Below are positions 51,261 to 63,430 of a stretch of DNA of 64,000 nucleotides, piece by piece (position 1 is the stretch's first letter; every line of letters begins with the position of its first letter). This DNA is from Symbiodinium natans (Eukaryota; Sar; Dinophyceae; Suessiales; Symbiodiniaceae). The notes beneath the pieces are model-generated. The model worked only from the letters and a program-made list of their open reading frames with translations, did no database searches and was not told the origin of the DNA. The position numbers and the translations under genes are program-made. Location of the stretch: assembly GCA_905221605.1 (NCBI GenBank), contig CAJNDS010002302.1, positions 153,501-217,500 of the forward strand. The letters run 5' to 3'.

Positions 51261-54200
51261 ACTTTAGGCAGCTCCTGGTCACTGGATCTCGAAGATGTTG
51301 ACGTCAGATGCTTGGTTCTGCACACGAGTCCACACACCCTAAACTCTAAACCTCAAACCCTAAACCCGAAACCCCGAAGCCCTTAAGCCCTGAACCCTAA
51401 ACCAAGCCTTAGACCGGAGCAATCCCACAACTTTAAGCCTCCAAGCACCAATCCTTCACGAAGGTGCCTAAACCCTGGAATCTTAGTTGGAGTGGGCGCA
51501 TGGTAACCAAAAGGCCTGAAGCCCTGAGCCCTTTAGGGTTTAGGGTTCAGGTTCTGTAGGGTCAGCGTTAAGTGTCGAGGATTTGAGGAAGTGGGGGGTC
51601 TAGGGTTGAGGGTTGAGGGTGTAGGCTTGGTAGCTGAGTGGTACCCTGTTGCCCTTTTTAGGTTCTATAAAAACGAGCAACCCCAAAAAGGGTACCCTTA
51701 TTATAAGATGGTTACTCCCTAAACTCTAAACCTGAAACCCTAAACCCTGAACCCTAATTAAACCCCAAGCCCTACATGTGAAAACCCTAAACGAGCAAAT
51801 TCTGCGGCTTAGGCGTCGCTGAGTACATCTGAGCAGTGAGCAGAGTGCAGCACTTACTTCAAAAACCGCCACGGCATGTGGCCCGACATCGGCCCCCTTG
51901 TTGGAATTCTCTTCGGCCCCCCTGAGGCAGGGTTTAGGGATTCAGGGCTTAGGGCTTCCTAAAACCCAAGCCCTAAACCCACAGAAGAAATACTGGGTTT
52001 AGGGTTTAGGGTTGAGGGTTTAGGATTTAGGATTTAGGGTTTACAATTCAATGTTTAGGATTCAAGGTTAGGGTTTAGGGTTTAGGGTTCAGGGTGAGCC
52101 GGAAAGGCTGCAAGGCTCAGGCGCTTCAAAAACGCAAGGTCTAGGGTCTAGGGTTTAGGGACGCTCTCCCTTATATTGACGGGCCTTATGAGGCCGGCAT
52201 GCCCAGACAGAGCGGTTCCGCTCACCGGAGCGTTTTTTTGAAGCATGGGCTGAGGTACTGGAACCCTAAACCCTAAGTCCTATGCATGTTGAAGTTTAAG
52301 GTCTTTTTCGGGGGGTAACCATAGCCTGACATCCATGATTCGTTGGGCCACAAAGCTCCAAACCCTTTCGGCCCGATGAGCCCTAAACCCTGAATCCCCG
52401 AACTCTAAACACTCTGAAAGTAATCCTCAGTCCAAGCAAGCCCGGCAGGCAAAGCAAAGGTCTGAGGGTCTGAGAGCACGCGCGTGCTGAGGGCTTAGTT
52501 AGGGTTAGGATTTAAGGAGAGTAAATTTCCGAAACTATAAACCCTACCCCCCCCCCCCTCCTTAAAGCAAAAAATCGTCGGAGCCTCACATCGTTGTCAT
52601 GTGCCAGGAGACTGGGGCAGTTCCCTAAGAGTTCATTTCTTTTGGGGTGCCTAGCTCAAAAAGACCATAGTTCAGGACCTTAAGGGTCTAGGGTATAGGC
52701 AAGGGTTTAGGGTTTCAGGTTTAGGGTTTCGGGGCCGCGCGGAATGCTTGAGAGCAAATAGGGTCGACCTGCATCCCAATTCTAAACCCTAAACCCCCTA
52801 CCCTCAACCCGAAACTTCAAATCCCAAACACTAAACCCGAAACCCCAAACCCTATCTGCTTACAATAAGACTGCTAAAAGAGACCGCAGGCCAGCATTCG
52901 AGACTCTGTTCCATGTCTCACGGCTACAGATGAGGAAGACAGCTGCTACAAGTCCGAGAGACGCTGTGAAGGAAAACGCGCAGAGTAAGCCCTTGACCCT
53001 TTTTTTCAAATCGATTTAAATCTCGTATAAGGGCAACAGAGCCCTCGGCCAAATAGAACATAAAGGTCCTTGCCACTTAGGGGTTTAGGGGTTTAGGGGT
53101 TTAGGGGTCTAGGGGTCTAGGGGTTTAGGTTCAAGGTCTCTGCATTATGATCTCCCCCCTTTCGGTATCCTAAGTTTAGGCCCCGATATTATCATTCAAA
53201 CTCCAAAAGCGGACCAGAGTTCTGGGACCTGTACCCTTGAAGACCGTTGACTCATGAAACTGTTCGGTCGGAGAGGTTCTTTAGGGCCTTGGGTGCTCGG
53301 ACTGCAGGGTCCCCAAACCCCGAAACCCGAAAACTCGAAACCCCAAACCCGAAACCCTAAACCCCAACCCCTTCGACCCAAACCCGGAACCCTAAACTCG
53401 GCACCCAAAACCCTAAACCCCCTAGCCCCTACACCCAAACCCCGAACCCCGAACACCAAACCCCCAAACCAAGCCAACAGTATGTAGTCTAGGGTGGCCC
53501 TCAAAACCCTCTCACAACTATCCCTGCCCCAAAGCAAGCAAATATAACAGGTCTCAAGGGCCTACTTGGAGGCTCAGGGTACTTTTAAGCGAATTTAAAA
53601 AAAGTGTATGTAGTTTTCACCCACCTAGTAGCCCCATAAGTACCCAATAGTGTTAGCAGGAGTTGAGGCTGCACCCCCCCCCCCCCCCCCCGCCTGGAGC
53701 CCTCGTCAGTGTCGCTGCCCTCAGAGTCCGAGTCGCTAATTTCGGCCTGGCATGGGTTTGGGGTTTGGGGTTTAGGGTTTAGGGTTTCGGGGTGTGGGTT
53801 AGCGTTTTAGGGTTTAGGCTGCATAACGCAGCCCTAAGAGACGTCGGGGACTGGAATCGAATCGATTTTTTAAGGGAGCTGGGGCTTAGGCTGTCCTAGT
53901 TAAGGTTCAGCCCAAAGCCCTAAACCCTAACACCTCAACCCTGAGCCCACATGTTGCACCCTGTCGGAAAGACTTGCCCAAGGTGCGCCCGGCGAAGGTC
54001 TCCTGGTCACAAGCATCGCAAGTATCACTAGGCTTGAGGTTTAGGGTTTAGGGTTTAGGGTTTAGGGTTTTAGGGTCTAGGGTTTAGGGTTTAGGGTTTA
54101 GGGACATCTTTAGAGGCCACCGAAGCCCGCCCAATCCCTCCTAATTGCACACAGTCACCCTAAACCCTAAACCCTGAACCCTAAACCCTAAACCCTTACC

Positions 54201-55787
54201 GCTAAACCACACACCACTCAGAATCTCACACCTTGCACCCTGAAGCCTCTACAAGCAACACCCTAAAACTCCGAATCCCAAACCCTAAACCCTAAACCCT
54301 AAACACTAAACCCTTAACCCTAAACCCTAAGCCCCAAACCCTAAGCCCAATTCCCTAAACCCTAAACCCTGGACCCAAATCCCCAAGTGTTGCGGGGCCA
54401 CCATAGAATTCCTTCCTGATCCCACAAGTCGGATGTCCAGAAACAGAAGACTTCAACAGGGTTTAGGGTTTAGGGCTTAGGGTTTGGCACCCTAATCCGC
54501 TATCAGCCAGCTGGCTATCACGCGAACAAACCCTAAACCCTAAACCCTAAGACCCTCAGCTCTGAACCCCAGATCCGAAGCTCTAAATCCCCTGGCTCTC
54601 CTGGCGGCTTGCTGACGATGGACCGGCGCGGCCATGGGCGGCGCCATACCTGTTCCCGCGGCTCTTTAGGATTGGTTAGGGTTTAGGGTTTCGGGTTTAG
54701 GGTTTGGGGCTTTGGGTTTCTGGTTTAGGGTTTAGGGTTTGCTTTGGGCATTTTTTGGGATGTTCCCCCTGATACTGACAGCCCTCAATAGGGATTATAG
54801 TACCCCCTATTATAATCCCTATTAAGGACTGTTAGTTTACGGGGGAACATTTCAGGGCATTTTGCTTTTGGGCACGAAGCCCTAAACACCCGAACGCCCC
54901 GCCCTAACACCCTAGTGCCTAATGCCCGAATGTCCTAATACCGCCCTAATAGCCTAATCCTGGTAGCCCAATAACCGTATTACAATACTGATACGCCGCT
55001 TTGCTTGCGGGTTGGTTACTTGATAAAAGAACCTTGAACCCAAAAAAGGGGAAAGGGCACCACTGGGCTACCAAGTCATACCCCAATACCCTAGTAACCC
55101 TAAACCCTAACTCTAAGCCCTAATAAGACCCTAAGACCCCAAGACCCTTACACAAAATGCAGCGGTTCAGGGGCCCAGTAGGATCGAGTCATTGGGCCGG
55201 TAGGGCTCAATGTCCAGGGCTCCGGAAGCCCTCTGTGCCAAACTTAGGGTTGAGGGTTTAGGGTCTAGTGTTAGGTGGGGTTTAGGTATTGGGGTTTAAG
55301 CATTGTTTCCCTGGACCCCTAACCCTACCCCATAACCCGATCAAAACAACCTGTTTGTGATTTAGGGCTTACAGGCTTGGGGTTTGGGACTAACCCTAAA
55401 CCCTAAACCCTAAACCCTAAAACCTAAAGCCTACAGCCCAAAGCCCAAAGCCCAAAGCCCAAAGCCCAAAGCCCAAAGCCCAAAGCCCAAAGCCCAAAGC
55501 CCAAAGACCAAAGCCCAAAGCCTAAAGCCTAAAGCCTAAAGCCTAACCTTTGGGAGGTTTAGGTTGCGCCTCCACCCACGCTTGGAGGGGGGCCCCAAGG
55601 CCTGCCACAATTTCGAGGCCGTTCGAAGGTTTAGGGTTTAGGGTTTGGGGTTTAGGGTGTAGGGTTTGGGGTTTAGGGTATGGTGACTCCTAAAGCCACA
55701 CCCTACACACTACAAGACCGGTGCCATAAGCCCCCGAAACCGGAACCCCTAAACCCTAAACCCTAAACCCTAAACCCTAAACCCTCT

Positions 55788-56080
55788 GTGATAGACATAT
55801 ATATATATATATGTATCTATCTATCTATCTATTTATCTATATGTATGTGTGTGTGTGTTTTGTTTTTTTTTTTCTCTCTCTCTCTCTCTCTCTCGCTCTC
55901 CCTCTCTCTCAACCTTTTACGATTTCGGTCAATCTGCCCACCGGTGTTGCTTACGATTTCTGTCAAGCGGCACTGGTGCCTTTACGATTTCGGTCAATCG
56001 GCCACCGGTGCTTCTTCGACTTCGGTCAATCGGCGCCGGTGTTTTTGAGATTTCGGTCAATCGGCACAAGCAATTCCCAA
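55788..56080. repeat. Microsatellites followed by a ~33-bp minisatellite
   Basis: TA, TCTA, TG and TC microsatellites (55795-55915), then five units of ACGATTTCGGTCAATC-type sequence with ...GCC..CCGGTG, about 33 bases each, to roughly 56070. The open frames over it (FRSIGHRCFFDFGQSA) come from the repeat. Confidence 0.85.
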
Positions 56081-56456
56081 AGCTTGAGAATCGGCTGAAG
56101 TTTTGGGGGAGGCGTTTAGGGCCTTCGACTTCAGGGCGTGGATGTCAAAGGGAAAGAGTTTCGGGTTTAGGATTTAGGGATTAGGGTTCAGGGTTTAGGG
56201 GTTTAGGGGATTAGGGTTTAAGGTTTGGGGTTTGGGGTTCAGGGCTTAGGGCTTCAGGGAAGCAATCGCAGGGGCTTGTGGATGTGTATCTGATGTTGTC
56301 TGTCTTCCCCTCTCCCGCTACCTAAACCCTAGCCCTAAGCTACCTAGCTTGTTCCATCCTAACCCTAAACTCTAAACCATCTACCCTAAAACCTAAGCAC
56401 ACCCCTGGAATCTCCAAAGCCCTCATCCAACAACACCTACACGTGCGCCGCAGGTA

Positions 56457-56525
56457 CCGGCATGAATGGTGCAAGTCTGTGCCTGAAGATGTTGCCGCTT
56501 TGGGTCGCCATGTGTGGCCTGGTCT
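56457..56525 (+). CDS. Candidate exon with CxSVPEDVA motif (copy 1)
   Basis: After GCGCCGCAG| the island reads YRHEWCKSVPEDVAALGRHV and WPGL before a possible GT donor (CCTG|GTCTCT). A related sequence lies at 57335-57392, so the segment was duplicated together with repeat. Function unknown. Confidence 0.35.
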
Positions 56526-57334
56526 CTTCAGCACATCGAATCCTCTGGATTTAGGGCCTTCTTTAGGGTTCAGGGTTTAGGATTTAGGGTTTGTATAGGG
56601 TTTAGGGTTCAGGGCTTTTAATCACTTGCAGGAGGGAAACAAACGTGCCTTCGCCAATGGGGACTTTCTACCCTGCTCTTCAGTGTACATGGGTTGCCCT
56701 AGACCCTAAACCCTAAACCCTAAACCCTAAACCCTAAACCCTAAACGTTAAACGTTACTCCAGGCAGGAGTCTGGGCTTAGGTCTCATGGGTCGAGAGCG
56801 TAAGCTGCTAGGACGGATCTGTGGTCGTAAGCGATCGAGTTTAAGGACTTGCCCCCTCCCCCCCGCCCTGCCCCCCCCCCCCTCCGCTCCCCAAATTTAG
56901 CCGCGTGTGCTATGGTGGGTACTTCACACGAACCCTTATCTATGGAAGGTTCTAGATCCTCCGAGGGGTCTGGGATTAGGCCCTAATACCTCCTCTCGAA
57001 ACTCCAATATTCCAATATTAGACGATCAATATTTCTGGGGATACTCAAGACCTTCTTCTACGGAAGGGCCCAGACAGGGATTCCAATTATGCATCTGAGG
57101 AATGCTCCCTCATTCAGGCTCCACACTCCCCCCCCCCCCCCCCCCCAAACTCTCAACCCTGGGCCCTAAACCCTAAACCCCTAAACCCCTAAACCCCTAC
57201 ACCCCTCAACCCCTAAACCCCTAAACCCCTAAACCCCTCAACCCCTAAACCCTAAACCCTAAACCCTAAACCCCTCAACCCTAAACCCCTCAACCCTAAA
57301 CCCCAAACCCTGGGCGCGACAAGGGGTGGGGGAA

Positions 57335-57392
57335 AGTGCCTGAAGATGTTGCTCTCCGGCATTGGCATGCCCGGCCTGGGTCCAGGGTTCAC
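57335..57392 (+). CDS. Candidate exon fragment (copy 2 of the CxSVPEDVA segment)
   Basis: It shares GTGCCTGAAGATGTTGC with the 56457 island and reads KVPEDVALRHWHARPG. It is shorter and without clear splice sites, so more likely a decayed copy. Confidence 0.25.
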
Positions 57393-58004
57393 TTCTGGGG
57401 TTTAGGGTTTAGGGTTTAGGGTTTAGGGTTTAGGGTTTAGGGTTTAGGGTTTAGGGTTTAGGGTTCGGGATTTAGGGTTTCGGGTTTAGGGTTTCGGGTT
57501 TAGGGTTTCGGGTTTAGGGTTTGGGATTTAGGGTTTGGGGTTTAGGGTTTCGGGTTTACGGTTTCGGGTTCAGGGTTTAGGGTTTAGGGTTTAGGGTTTA
57601 GGGTCTAGGGTTTAGGGTTCGGGATTTAGGGTTTCGGGTTTAGGGTTTCGGGTTTAGGGTTTCGGGTTTAGGGTTTGGGATTTAGGGTTTGGGGTTTAGG
57701 GTTTCGGGTTTAGGGTTTAGGGTTTAGGGTTCAGGGTTTAGGGTTTAGGGTTTAGGGTTTAGGGTTTAGGGTTTAGGGTTTAGGGTTTAGGGTTTAGGGT
57801 GATGCCTCTACTCTTCTCCCCAACTAGACGACCTAGGAACCTTCAGGTAGAAGCTTTGCAGTTGCCAGAGACCATCGAGAAAATCTGAACATCAACCCTA
57901 AGCCAAGAGCAATCTTGCATGCGCCCTTACTAAACCCTAAACAGCACACTCTAAACCCTAAAGCCTTATAAGCCCTCACCCCGAAGCTGCTTGCTGCCAA
58001 CCAC

Positions 58005-58220
58005 CTCGCAACTCAGGGTCCGGCGGCGCCCAAGGCGGCCCCGGGCCCCAGGGGGGCGGAGGCCCGGGATGGGGTCCCAGGTGGGGTGGCCGCGGCCCTC
58101 CGAAAGGAAAAGGCCGAGGGCCGAAGGCGAAGGGAGGAGGCCCCGGAGGCGCCATCGGGCCGGGGCCTGGAGGGGCCATGCCGGGCGGTGCTCCCGGTGG
58201 CCCCATGAGGGGCCGCGCGC
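58005..58220 (-). CDS. Candidate Pro/Gly-rich exon, minus strand
   Basis: On the minus strand CCTGCCGAG|GCGCGC precedes and GTTGCGAG|GTGGTT follows a 216-base, very GC-rich block, phase 1-1. It encodes repeats such as MGPPGAPPGMAPPGPGPM and PPHLGPHPGPPPPWGPG. Similar Pro/Gly/Met-rich low-complexity regions occur in splicing and RNA-binding proteins; no specific family is assigned. A pyrimidine tract precedes the acceptor, supporting the strand. Confidence 0.5.
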
Positions 58221-58746
58221 CTCGGCAGGGGAGGAGGATGCAGAAGTGTCAGTATGGAGAACAAGCACACACACAAACACAAAAACCAAAAACAACAACT
58301 ATGAACCCTAAAAACCCTAGAAGGGATTAAACCCTATAAGCCCTTTAAATCCATAGAACCTATAGAACCTGTAGACCCTGTGTAAACCCAAAAACCCCAA
58401 AATGCATGAACAGCGCAGGGCCCTAAACCCTAAACCCTAACCCCTAAACCCTAAACCCTGGACCCTAAACCCCAAACACTAAGCCCTAAACCCTAAACCC
58501 AGTGCAGGGTGCGGAGCACTGCCTGGTCCTCCGAGCATCCCAGAGGGATGCGGCGGGACCTTGTCGAACCTCACCAGGAGGTGGAGGTTGGAGGCATTGC
58601 AGGATTTGCAGCACTTAAGAGTTCAAGGTTTAGGGTTTGGGGTTTAGGGTTTAGGGTTTGGGGTACAGGCATCTGCGCAATGCGTGTCAAGGCATGAAGA
58701 CGTCCCGATCATTCGGAGGGGAGGAGAAGCCGAGGTCCCCACTTAC

Positions 58747-58783
58747 TTCGAAACCAGGATTCCTTCCCGTACTCGAAGGCCAC
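58747..58783 (-). CDS. Candidate microexon with GTAAGT donor, minus strand
   Basis: TTGCGCAG|GTGGCC...TTTCGAA|GTAAGT: 37 bases encoding VAFEYGKESWFR, with a canonical donor and a good acceptor. It is separated from the next candidate exon (58845-58925) by a short intron containing telomere-like repeat. Confidence 0.45.
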
Positions 58784-58844
58784 CTGCGCAACAGAGGGCT
58801 GAAGCCTGAACCCTAAACCCTAAACCCTAGACCCCCTGAAGACA

Positions 58845-58925
58845 ATGCAACCGGCCAGGAAGTCGCAGAAGAACTTGGGGTACAAGTAGGACGAGTAAGA
58901 ACCATAACTGGCCCTTTTGAACTCT
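58845..58925 (-). CDS. Candidate exon, hydrophobic, minus strand
   Basis: The minus strand reads SYGSYSSYLYPKFF, then CDFLAGCIVF before GG|GTCTAG. Tyrosine/phenylalanine-rich with a hydrophobic end, so a membrane segment is possible. Other frames are also open, and the acceptor (an AG shortly upstream) is ambiguous. Probably the same gene as 58747-58783 by proximity and strand. Confidence 0.35.
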
Positions 58926-60420
58926 ACTATGCACAATTCCCATGAGCCTCAAACCCTAAACCCTAAACCCTAAACCCTACAACCTAAACCAGGGCTTCGA
59001 GCTTCGGATGGAGGAAGTTGCGTTCAAACCCTGGCTCCCCTACTACACCTCCTAGGTTCACCCCACAATTAAGGCTATACTACCCCCGTTTAGGGTTTAG
59101 GATTTAGGGATACTACCCCCCTAAACCCTAAGCCCTAAACCCCTAAACCCTAAACCCTAAACCCTGCGCAGCTTTTTCCTCGACTTCAAAGCTTCAACTT
59201 TGCGACCTCGCCTGATGATGCCCCGTGTGCCTTTTAGAGGGTTTAGGGTTTAGGGCAAGTTCTATCCCTAAACCCTAAACCCTAAACCCTAAACCCTAAA
59301 CCTTAAACCCTGAACCCTAAACCCATAATGAATCGGTCAGTTCCACCAGAGCTCGTCAGGCAGGGCGAGGATGGATCCTTCGAAGTGAGCTAGCTCAGCA
59401 GCCCCTCCTCAAAATTGCAGAGCCGCGATAGAACCCAATGAGCCGCCGCAAGGCGGTTTAGGGTTTAGGGTTTAGGGTTTAGGGTTTAGGGTTTGGGGTT
59501 TAGGGTTTAGGGTTTAGGGTTTAGGGTTTAGGGTTTAGGGTTTGGGGTTTGGGGTTTAAGGTTTTAGGGTTTTAGGGTTTGGGGTTTAGTGTTTAGGGTT
59601 TAGGGCGCGCATGCTCTGCACTGTCGAGACCGGGGGGCGCGCAAGAAGACAGAAGTCACCTTGGACTCACGAGGCCCACCTTGAGGTGGGCCCCAAGATT
59701 CCCAAAAGGGTCCAGGTACCTTTGGTTTAGGGTTTAGGGTTTAGGGTTCAGGGTTTAGGGTTTAGGGTTTAGGGGTTCAGGGCGGGGTAAGGGGGGGGGG
59801 GCGAAAGTAGCTGTCATAGAATCCTTCCTGAGTGTAAGTCGTATCTACGATTTGACCCCCGCCCTACTTGACTTAGTAATTAGAGTTAGCAAGGTGGCTC
59901 ATGGGGATTATTATAAGGTTTCTAGGGGATACTTTGTAGACTTGCTATGTCACAAGAGCTTCAAAGTATTTCAACTACATGCCATATGGGGGTTTACGAA
60001 AATAAGGGACCCCTAGTATACACCCCCCAAATAATAGGATTCCCTTATACTACGGACCCAATAAGGTACCCCCCCCCCCCCCAATTTCGGAAACCCCCAA
60101 ACCCTAAACCCTAAACCCTAAACCCTAAACCCTAAACCCTAAACCCTAAACCCTAGGGTATACGATTCCTCAATTGAGGGTGTTCTTTGCAGGGGGTACG
60201 TGGACCGACGTTGGGAATGTACAAAACAAGCGTCACGGCCAGGCCGCACGAACAGCCGGCCTCAAACTACATGCAGAACCTCGGGCCCGAGCGAGTCAGG
60301 GGTTGGGCTTTGGGATTTGGGGAGAGGATTTGGGGGGTTTGGGGGGTTTGGGGTTTGGGATTTGGGGTTTGGGGTTTGAGGTTTGGGATTGGAGGTTTGG
60401 GGTTTGGGGTTTTAGGGTTG

Positions 60421-60554
60421 AGTGTGAGAACATGACCCAAATACCCAACAGCCTCAACTGCAGAAGCAGCCAGAGTGTTCAGGTCAGCGCTGGGGAACCG
60501 ACCGCCTCCACACCGACCACGATGCTCACAGCACCGAAGACAATCTTGGCTTGA
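60421..60554 (+). CDS. Candidate C-terminal exon, plus strand
   Basis: After GGGTTGAG| the frame reads CENMTQIPNSLNCRSSQSVQ, then a Ser/Thr/Pro-rich tail ending APKTILA and TGA. An upstream island (60194-60285; RGPTLGMYKTSVTARPHEQP) could be a preceding exon, ending GAGCGA|GTCAGG. TTTGGGG-type repeat fills the space between. Confidence 0.35.
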
Positions 60555-61254
60555 GCTAGAGGGTTTCGGGTTCAGGGCTTAGGGCTTTGGGGTCCAGTGT
60601 TTATGACATCGGGGCGCGCTTGAGGGATTTGGAGTTGCTCTCAGCTATGGGCCCTTTTTTGATTTGGGTCTCGACTATGGTATAGGGGGCGACAGTTTAG
60701 GGTTTAGGGTTTAGGGTGACAAGTTTGTTCAATTTAAGGCTCAGGGCTTTGGCTGGGCCGAAGTGTCCAGTGACAGCCATGCTCCCTCTCATGGCAGCCA
60801 AGTGGCTAAGAAGCACGCATAGGCCTAGCTGCGAGCATGGTCGGTTTTGGGTTTACAAGGGCAAAGGGTTAAGGGTTTAAGGCCGAGGCCACGTGCCCGC
60901 AGGGTAGGTGTTTAGAAACGACATGGTTATGAGGATTTAGGGTTTAGGTTTTGGGGTGAGCACTTTCACAAAGGCCACGTGACGGGTTAGGTGCTTAGAA
61001 ACGCAGGGTTATATATCTAGTAGCGATGCCCCGCCCCCCCGGCCCCCCCCGCCTTTTTCCCCGTTACCTATTTGAAAACAATCTCAAACCCTAGCAACCC
61101 TATAATGCCAAATCTCCGAAAACTCGACGGGGCAGAAACCCCCCTAACAAACTAGAAGTCCCATTTAGGGGGGTCGAGGGCTTAGGGCTTAGGGTTAAGG
61201 GTTTAGGGCTTAGGGTTGAGGGTTGCGGGCTCACCCTAAACCTCCAAAACCCCA

Positions 61255-61370
61255 CTCAGGAGGCGCACAAAGGCGAGGTGCGGCAAGCGCCCGACTGCGC
61301 GGAAGATGCGCTTTGCTGGTGCAGAGGGGTTGCTCCAGGTCCGTCTTGCCTCGGATTTCGAAGCAAAAAA
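61255..61370 (+). CDS. Candidate exon, cysteine-containing, plus strand
   Basis: CACTCAG|GAGGCG opens a frame reading EAHKGEVRQAPDCAEDALCW, then CRGVAPGPSCLGFRS before repeat resumes. The minus strand is less open. No family is recognised. Confidence 0.3.
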
Positions 61371-62503
61371 TCCTAAAGCCTAAACCCTAAACCCTAGGGC
61401 TTAGGGGTTTTGAGATGTAAAAAGGGGTTGGTATTCAGTAGGTTGGTCTTAGGGCCGTGTAGGGCCACTTTATCACCAAGCGCTACAACCCGGAAACCCA
61501 GGGATCAGATTACAGTTCGGACAGCATCGGGCGGACCCTTTTGGGGCGGATGCGTGTGCGAAGACCTCCACCCTCAAAAATCCTAATCCCTAGACCAGGA
61601 TTTCGGGTGTACGGCTCAGAGGGTCTTGAGGGTGTGGATTCAATTAATTCAATTAAGACCGGTTAGGGTTTAGCAATTTCGTACCCTGGAACCCTGACTG
61701 CTTGAACTTCAAGCCCTCAACCCTAAGCCCTAAACCCTAAACCCGAAGCCCTAAACCCGAAACCCCTGGTACTCGGGCTTCAACCTCGCCGTTTGGATAC
61801 CCGCAAGTAGATGCTGGCGGGGCCTTGGCGGCGCCAAGGGTTTAGGGTTTAGGGTTTGGGGCTTAATTATGGGGCTTTAAGGGTGTAATATAGGGTTTAG
61901 GGTTTAGGGTTTACAGTTTAGGGTTAATGTTAAGGGCTTAGGGACCGTAAAGCCCCAAGCTCTCCGCGTACAGATCCTTCGTACCATGCCATCTTTTTCT
62001 GACCACTTCAGGGCACAAGGCAGGCGTACAGGGATGCAGTTTCCTTGTTGGATGCTTGAAGGTTCAGGGCACTTATATCCCAGTTATGAGCGTAGTTATA
62101 ACCCACTTGTAAGCACCTTAAGTACCCTAATAGGGTTATAGTTGGGTTATCAGTACAGATGTACTTGAATCCTGAACCTCCAAGTAGAGGTTGTCTCTGA
62201 GAGACACTACCCACAAGTCTTGATTGGGGACTGCAACGCCAGGAGCTCCTTTTCCGTCGAATTGAACAGTATATATTTATATATACAGATGCACACACAT
62301 GTTACCTTTTTAAATTCAATGTTCCTTTCAAGGAAAAACATGGTGCGGACCTTTTTGAGCCGACTACTACGGACCTCTTTATATGCAAATTGTTTCAAGC
62401 TCGAGTCCGAGCTTCGCTAGGCCGGGGTCGCCAGTGGCCAATGCAATCTGAACCTTAAACACTAAACCCTGAACTGTGAACCACCTGCCAATTCCATTCT
62501 CAC

Positions 62504-62588
62504 TTGTAGGAGATGAAATTCGTCTTGGAATTCATGATGTTGCGGCCCGCCACGCTGTCCGTATTGCCTTTGGACCCCGCACCAATCC
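62504..62588 (-). CDS. Candidate exon with GTGAGA donor, minus strand
   Basis: GTCTTAG|GGATTG ... TCCTACAA|GTGAGA: 85 bases reading IGAGSKGNTDSVAGRN and IMNSKTNFISYK. Both splice signals are good. It follows the hydrophobic exon at 62638-62724 on the same strand and likely belongs to the same gene, although with the boundaries chosen the phases (0 out, 1 in) do not match, so one boundary must be shifted. Confidence 0.5.
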
Positions 62589-62637
62589 CTAAGACCCTTA
62601 GCTAAACCCTAAACAGTAAAGCCCTGGTCGAAATAAC

Positions 62638-62724
62638 AGGGTTCGCATGGCTCAGGCGGAAGCAGATCCAGCATAAGCTGGAACCGATGAACGCACCCAG
62701 GGTGCCCGTCACAACCGACACGTC
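62638..62724 (-). CDS. Candidate transmembrane exon, minus strand
   Basis: CATTTCAG|GACGTG ... GCGAACCCT|GTTATT: 29 codons, DVSVVTGTLGAFIGSSLCWI then CFRLSHANP. It has the look of one membrane helix. The G-x-x-G-x-x-I-x-S pattern followed by aromatic residues is reminiscent of amino-acid/auxin permease (AAAP) helices, but that is weak. A further hydrophobic island at 62830-62925 (IVITSTMVVAISAVASCIE) precedes it on the same strand, consistent with a multi-pass protein. Confidence 0.45.
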
Positions 62725-62824
62725 CTGAAATGGGGGCCCGGTGGAGAGGATTTAGGGTTTAGGGTATTAGGGTTTAGGGTTTAGGGTTTAGGGTTTAGGG
62801 TAATTAAGTGAGTATGCAGCTGCT

Positions 62825-62928
62825 GCAAATGGCAACAAGGGGAGAGTCGTTTTGGCAGTCTGCTCTCCTCGATGCACGATGCCACGGCGGAGATTGCGAC
62901 AACCATGGTGCTGGTAATGACGATCTCA
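62825..62928 (-). CDS. Candidate transmembrane exon upstream of 62638-62724, minus strand
   Basis: After GTGCTGAG| the minus strand reads IVITSTMVVAISAVASCIEE and SRLPKRLSPCC. The first 18 residues form a plausible membrane helix. The donor is unclear. Telomere-like repeat separates it from the next exon. Confidence 0.35.
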
Positions 62929-63430
62929 GCACAGAGAGGTTCAGGGTACTTCGTAACCCAATAGGGTTTAGGGTTTAGGGTTTAGGGTTTAGGGTTTAGG
63001 GTTTAGGGTTTAGGGTTTAGGGTTTAGGACTTGCCAATCATAAGTGCAGTTAATGCCCACTTCTAAGCCCCCTTAAGTAACCTGATAGGGTTTTAAGTAC
63101 AGTTTTAATCGAGTTGCTAAGCACCATGAACCTCCCAACAGCAGCAGCAGTCTGTTTCCATCAGGGTCTATGTACCTAAACAGGAATTTCTTGGGCCTTA
63201 GAGTGCTTCATATATAGGTACTTTCGGACCCAAGTATATAATAACATGATACATGGGCTGTGTCTGAAACTGACAGCTAAGCCGCGGGAATTTCCCAAAC
63301 CCTAAACCTACGGGACTCTGTGAAAGGGAAGGACAGAAGCATCCAAGTCACGTGTGCCAGTGTTGGGCACTCTTGCGTTGCCTGCGCCGGCAGGTACGCA
63401 GGTAGACTTTCCAGGGTATTTAGGGTTTAG

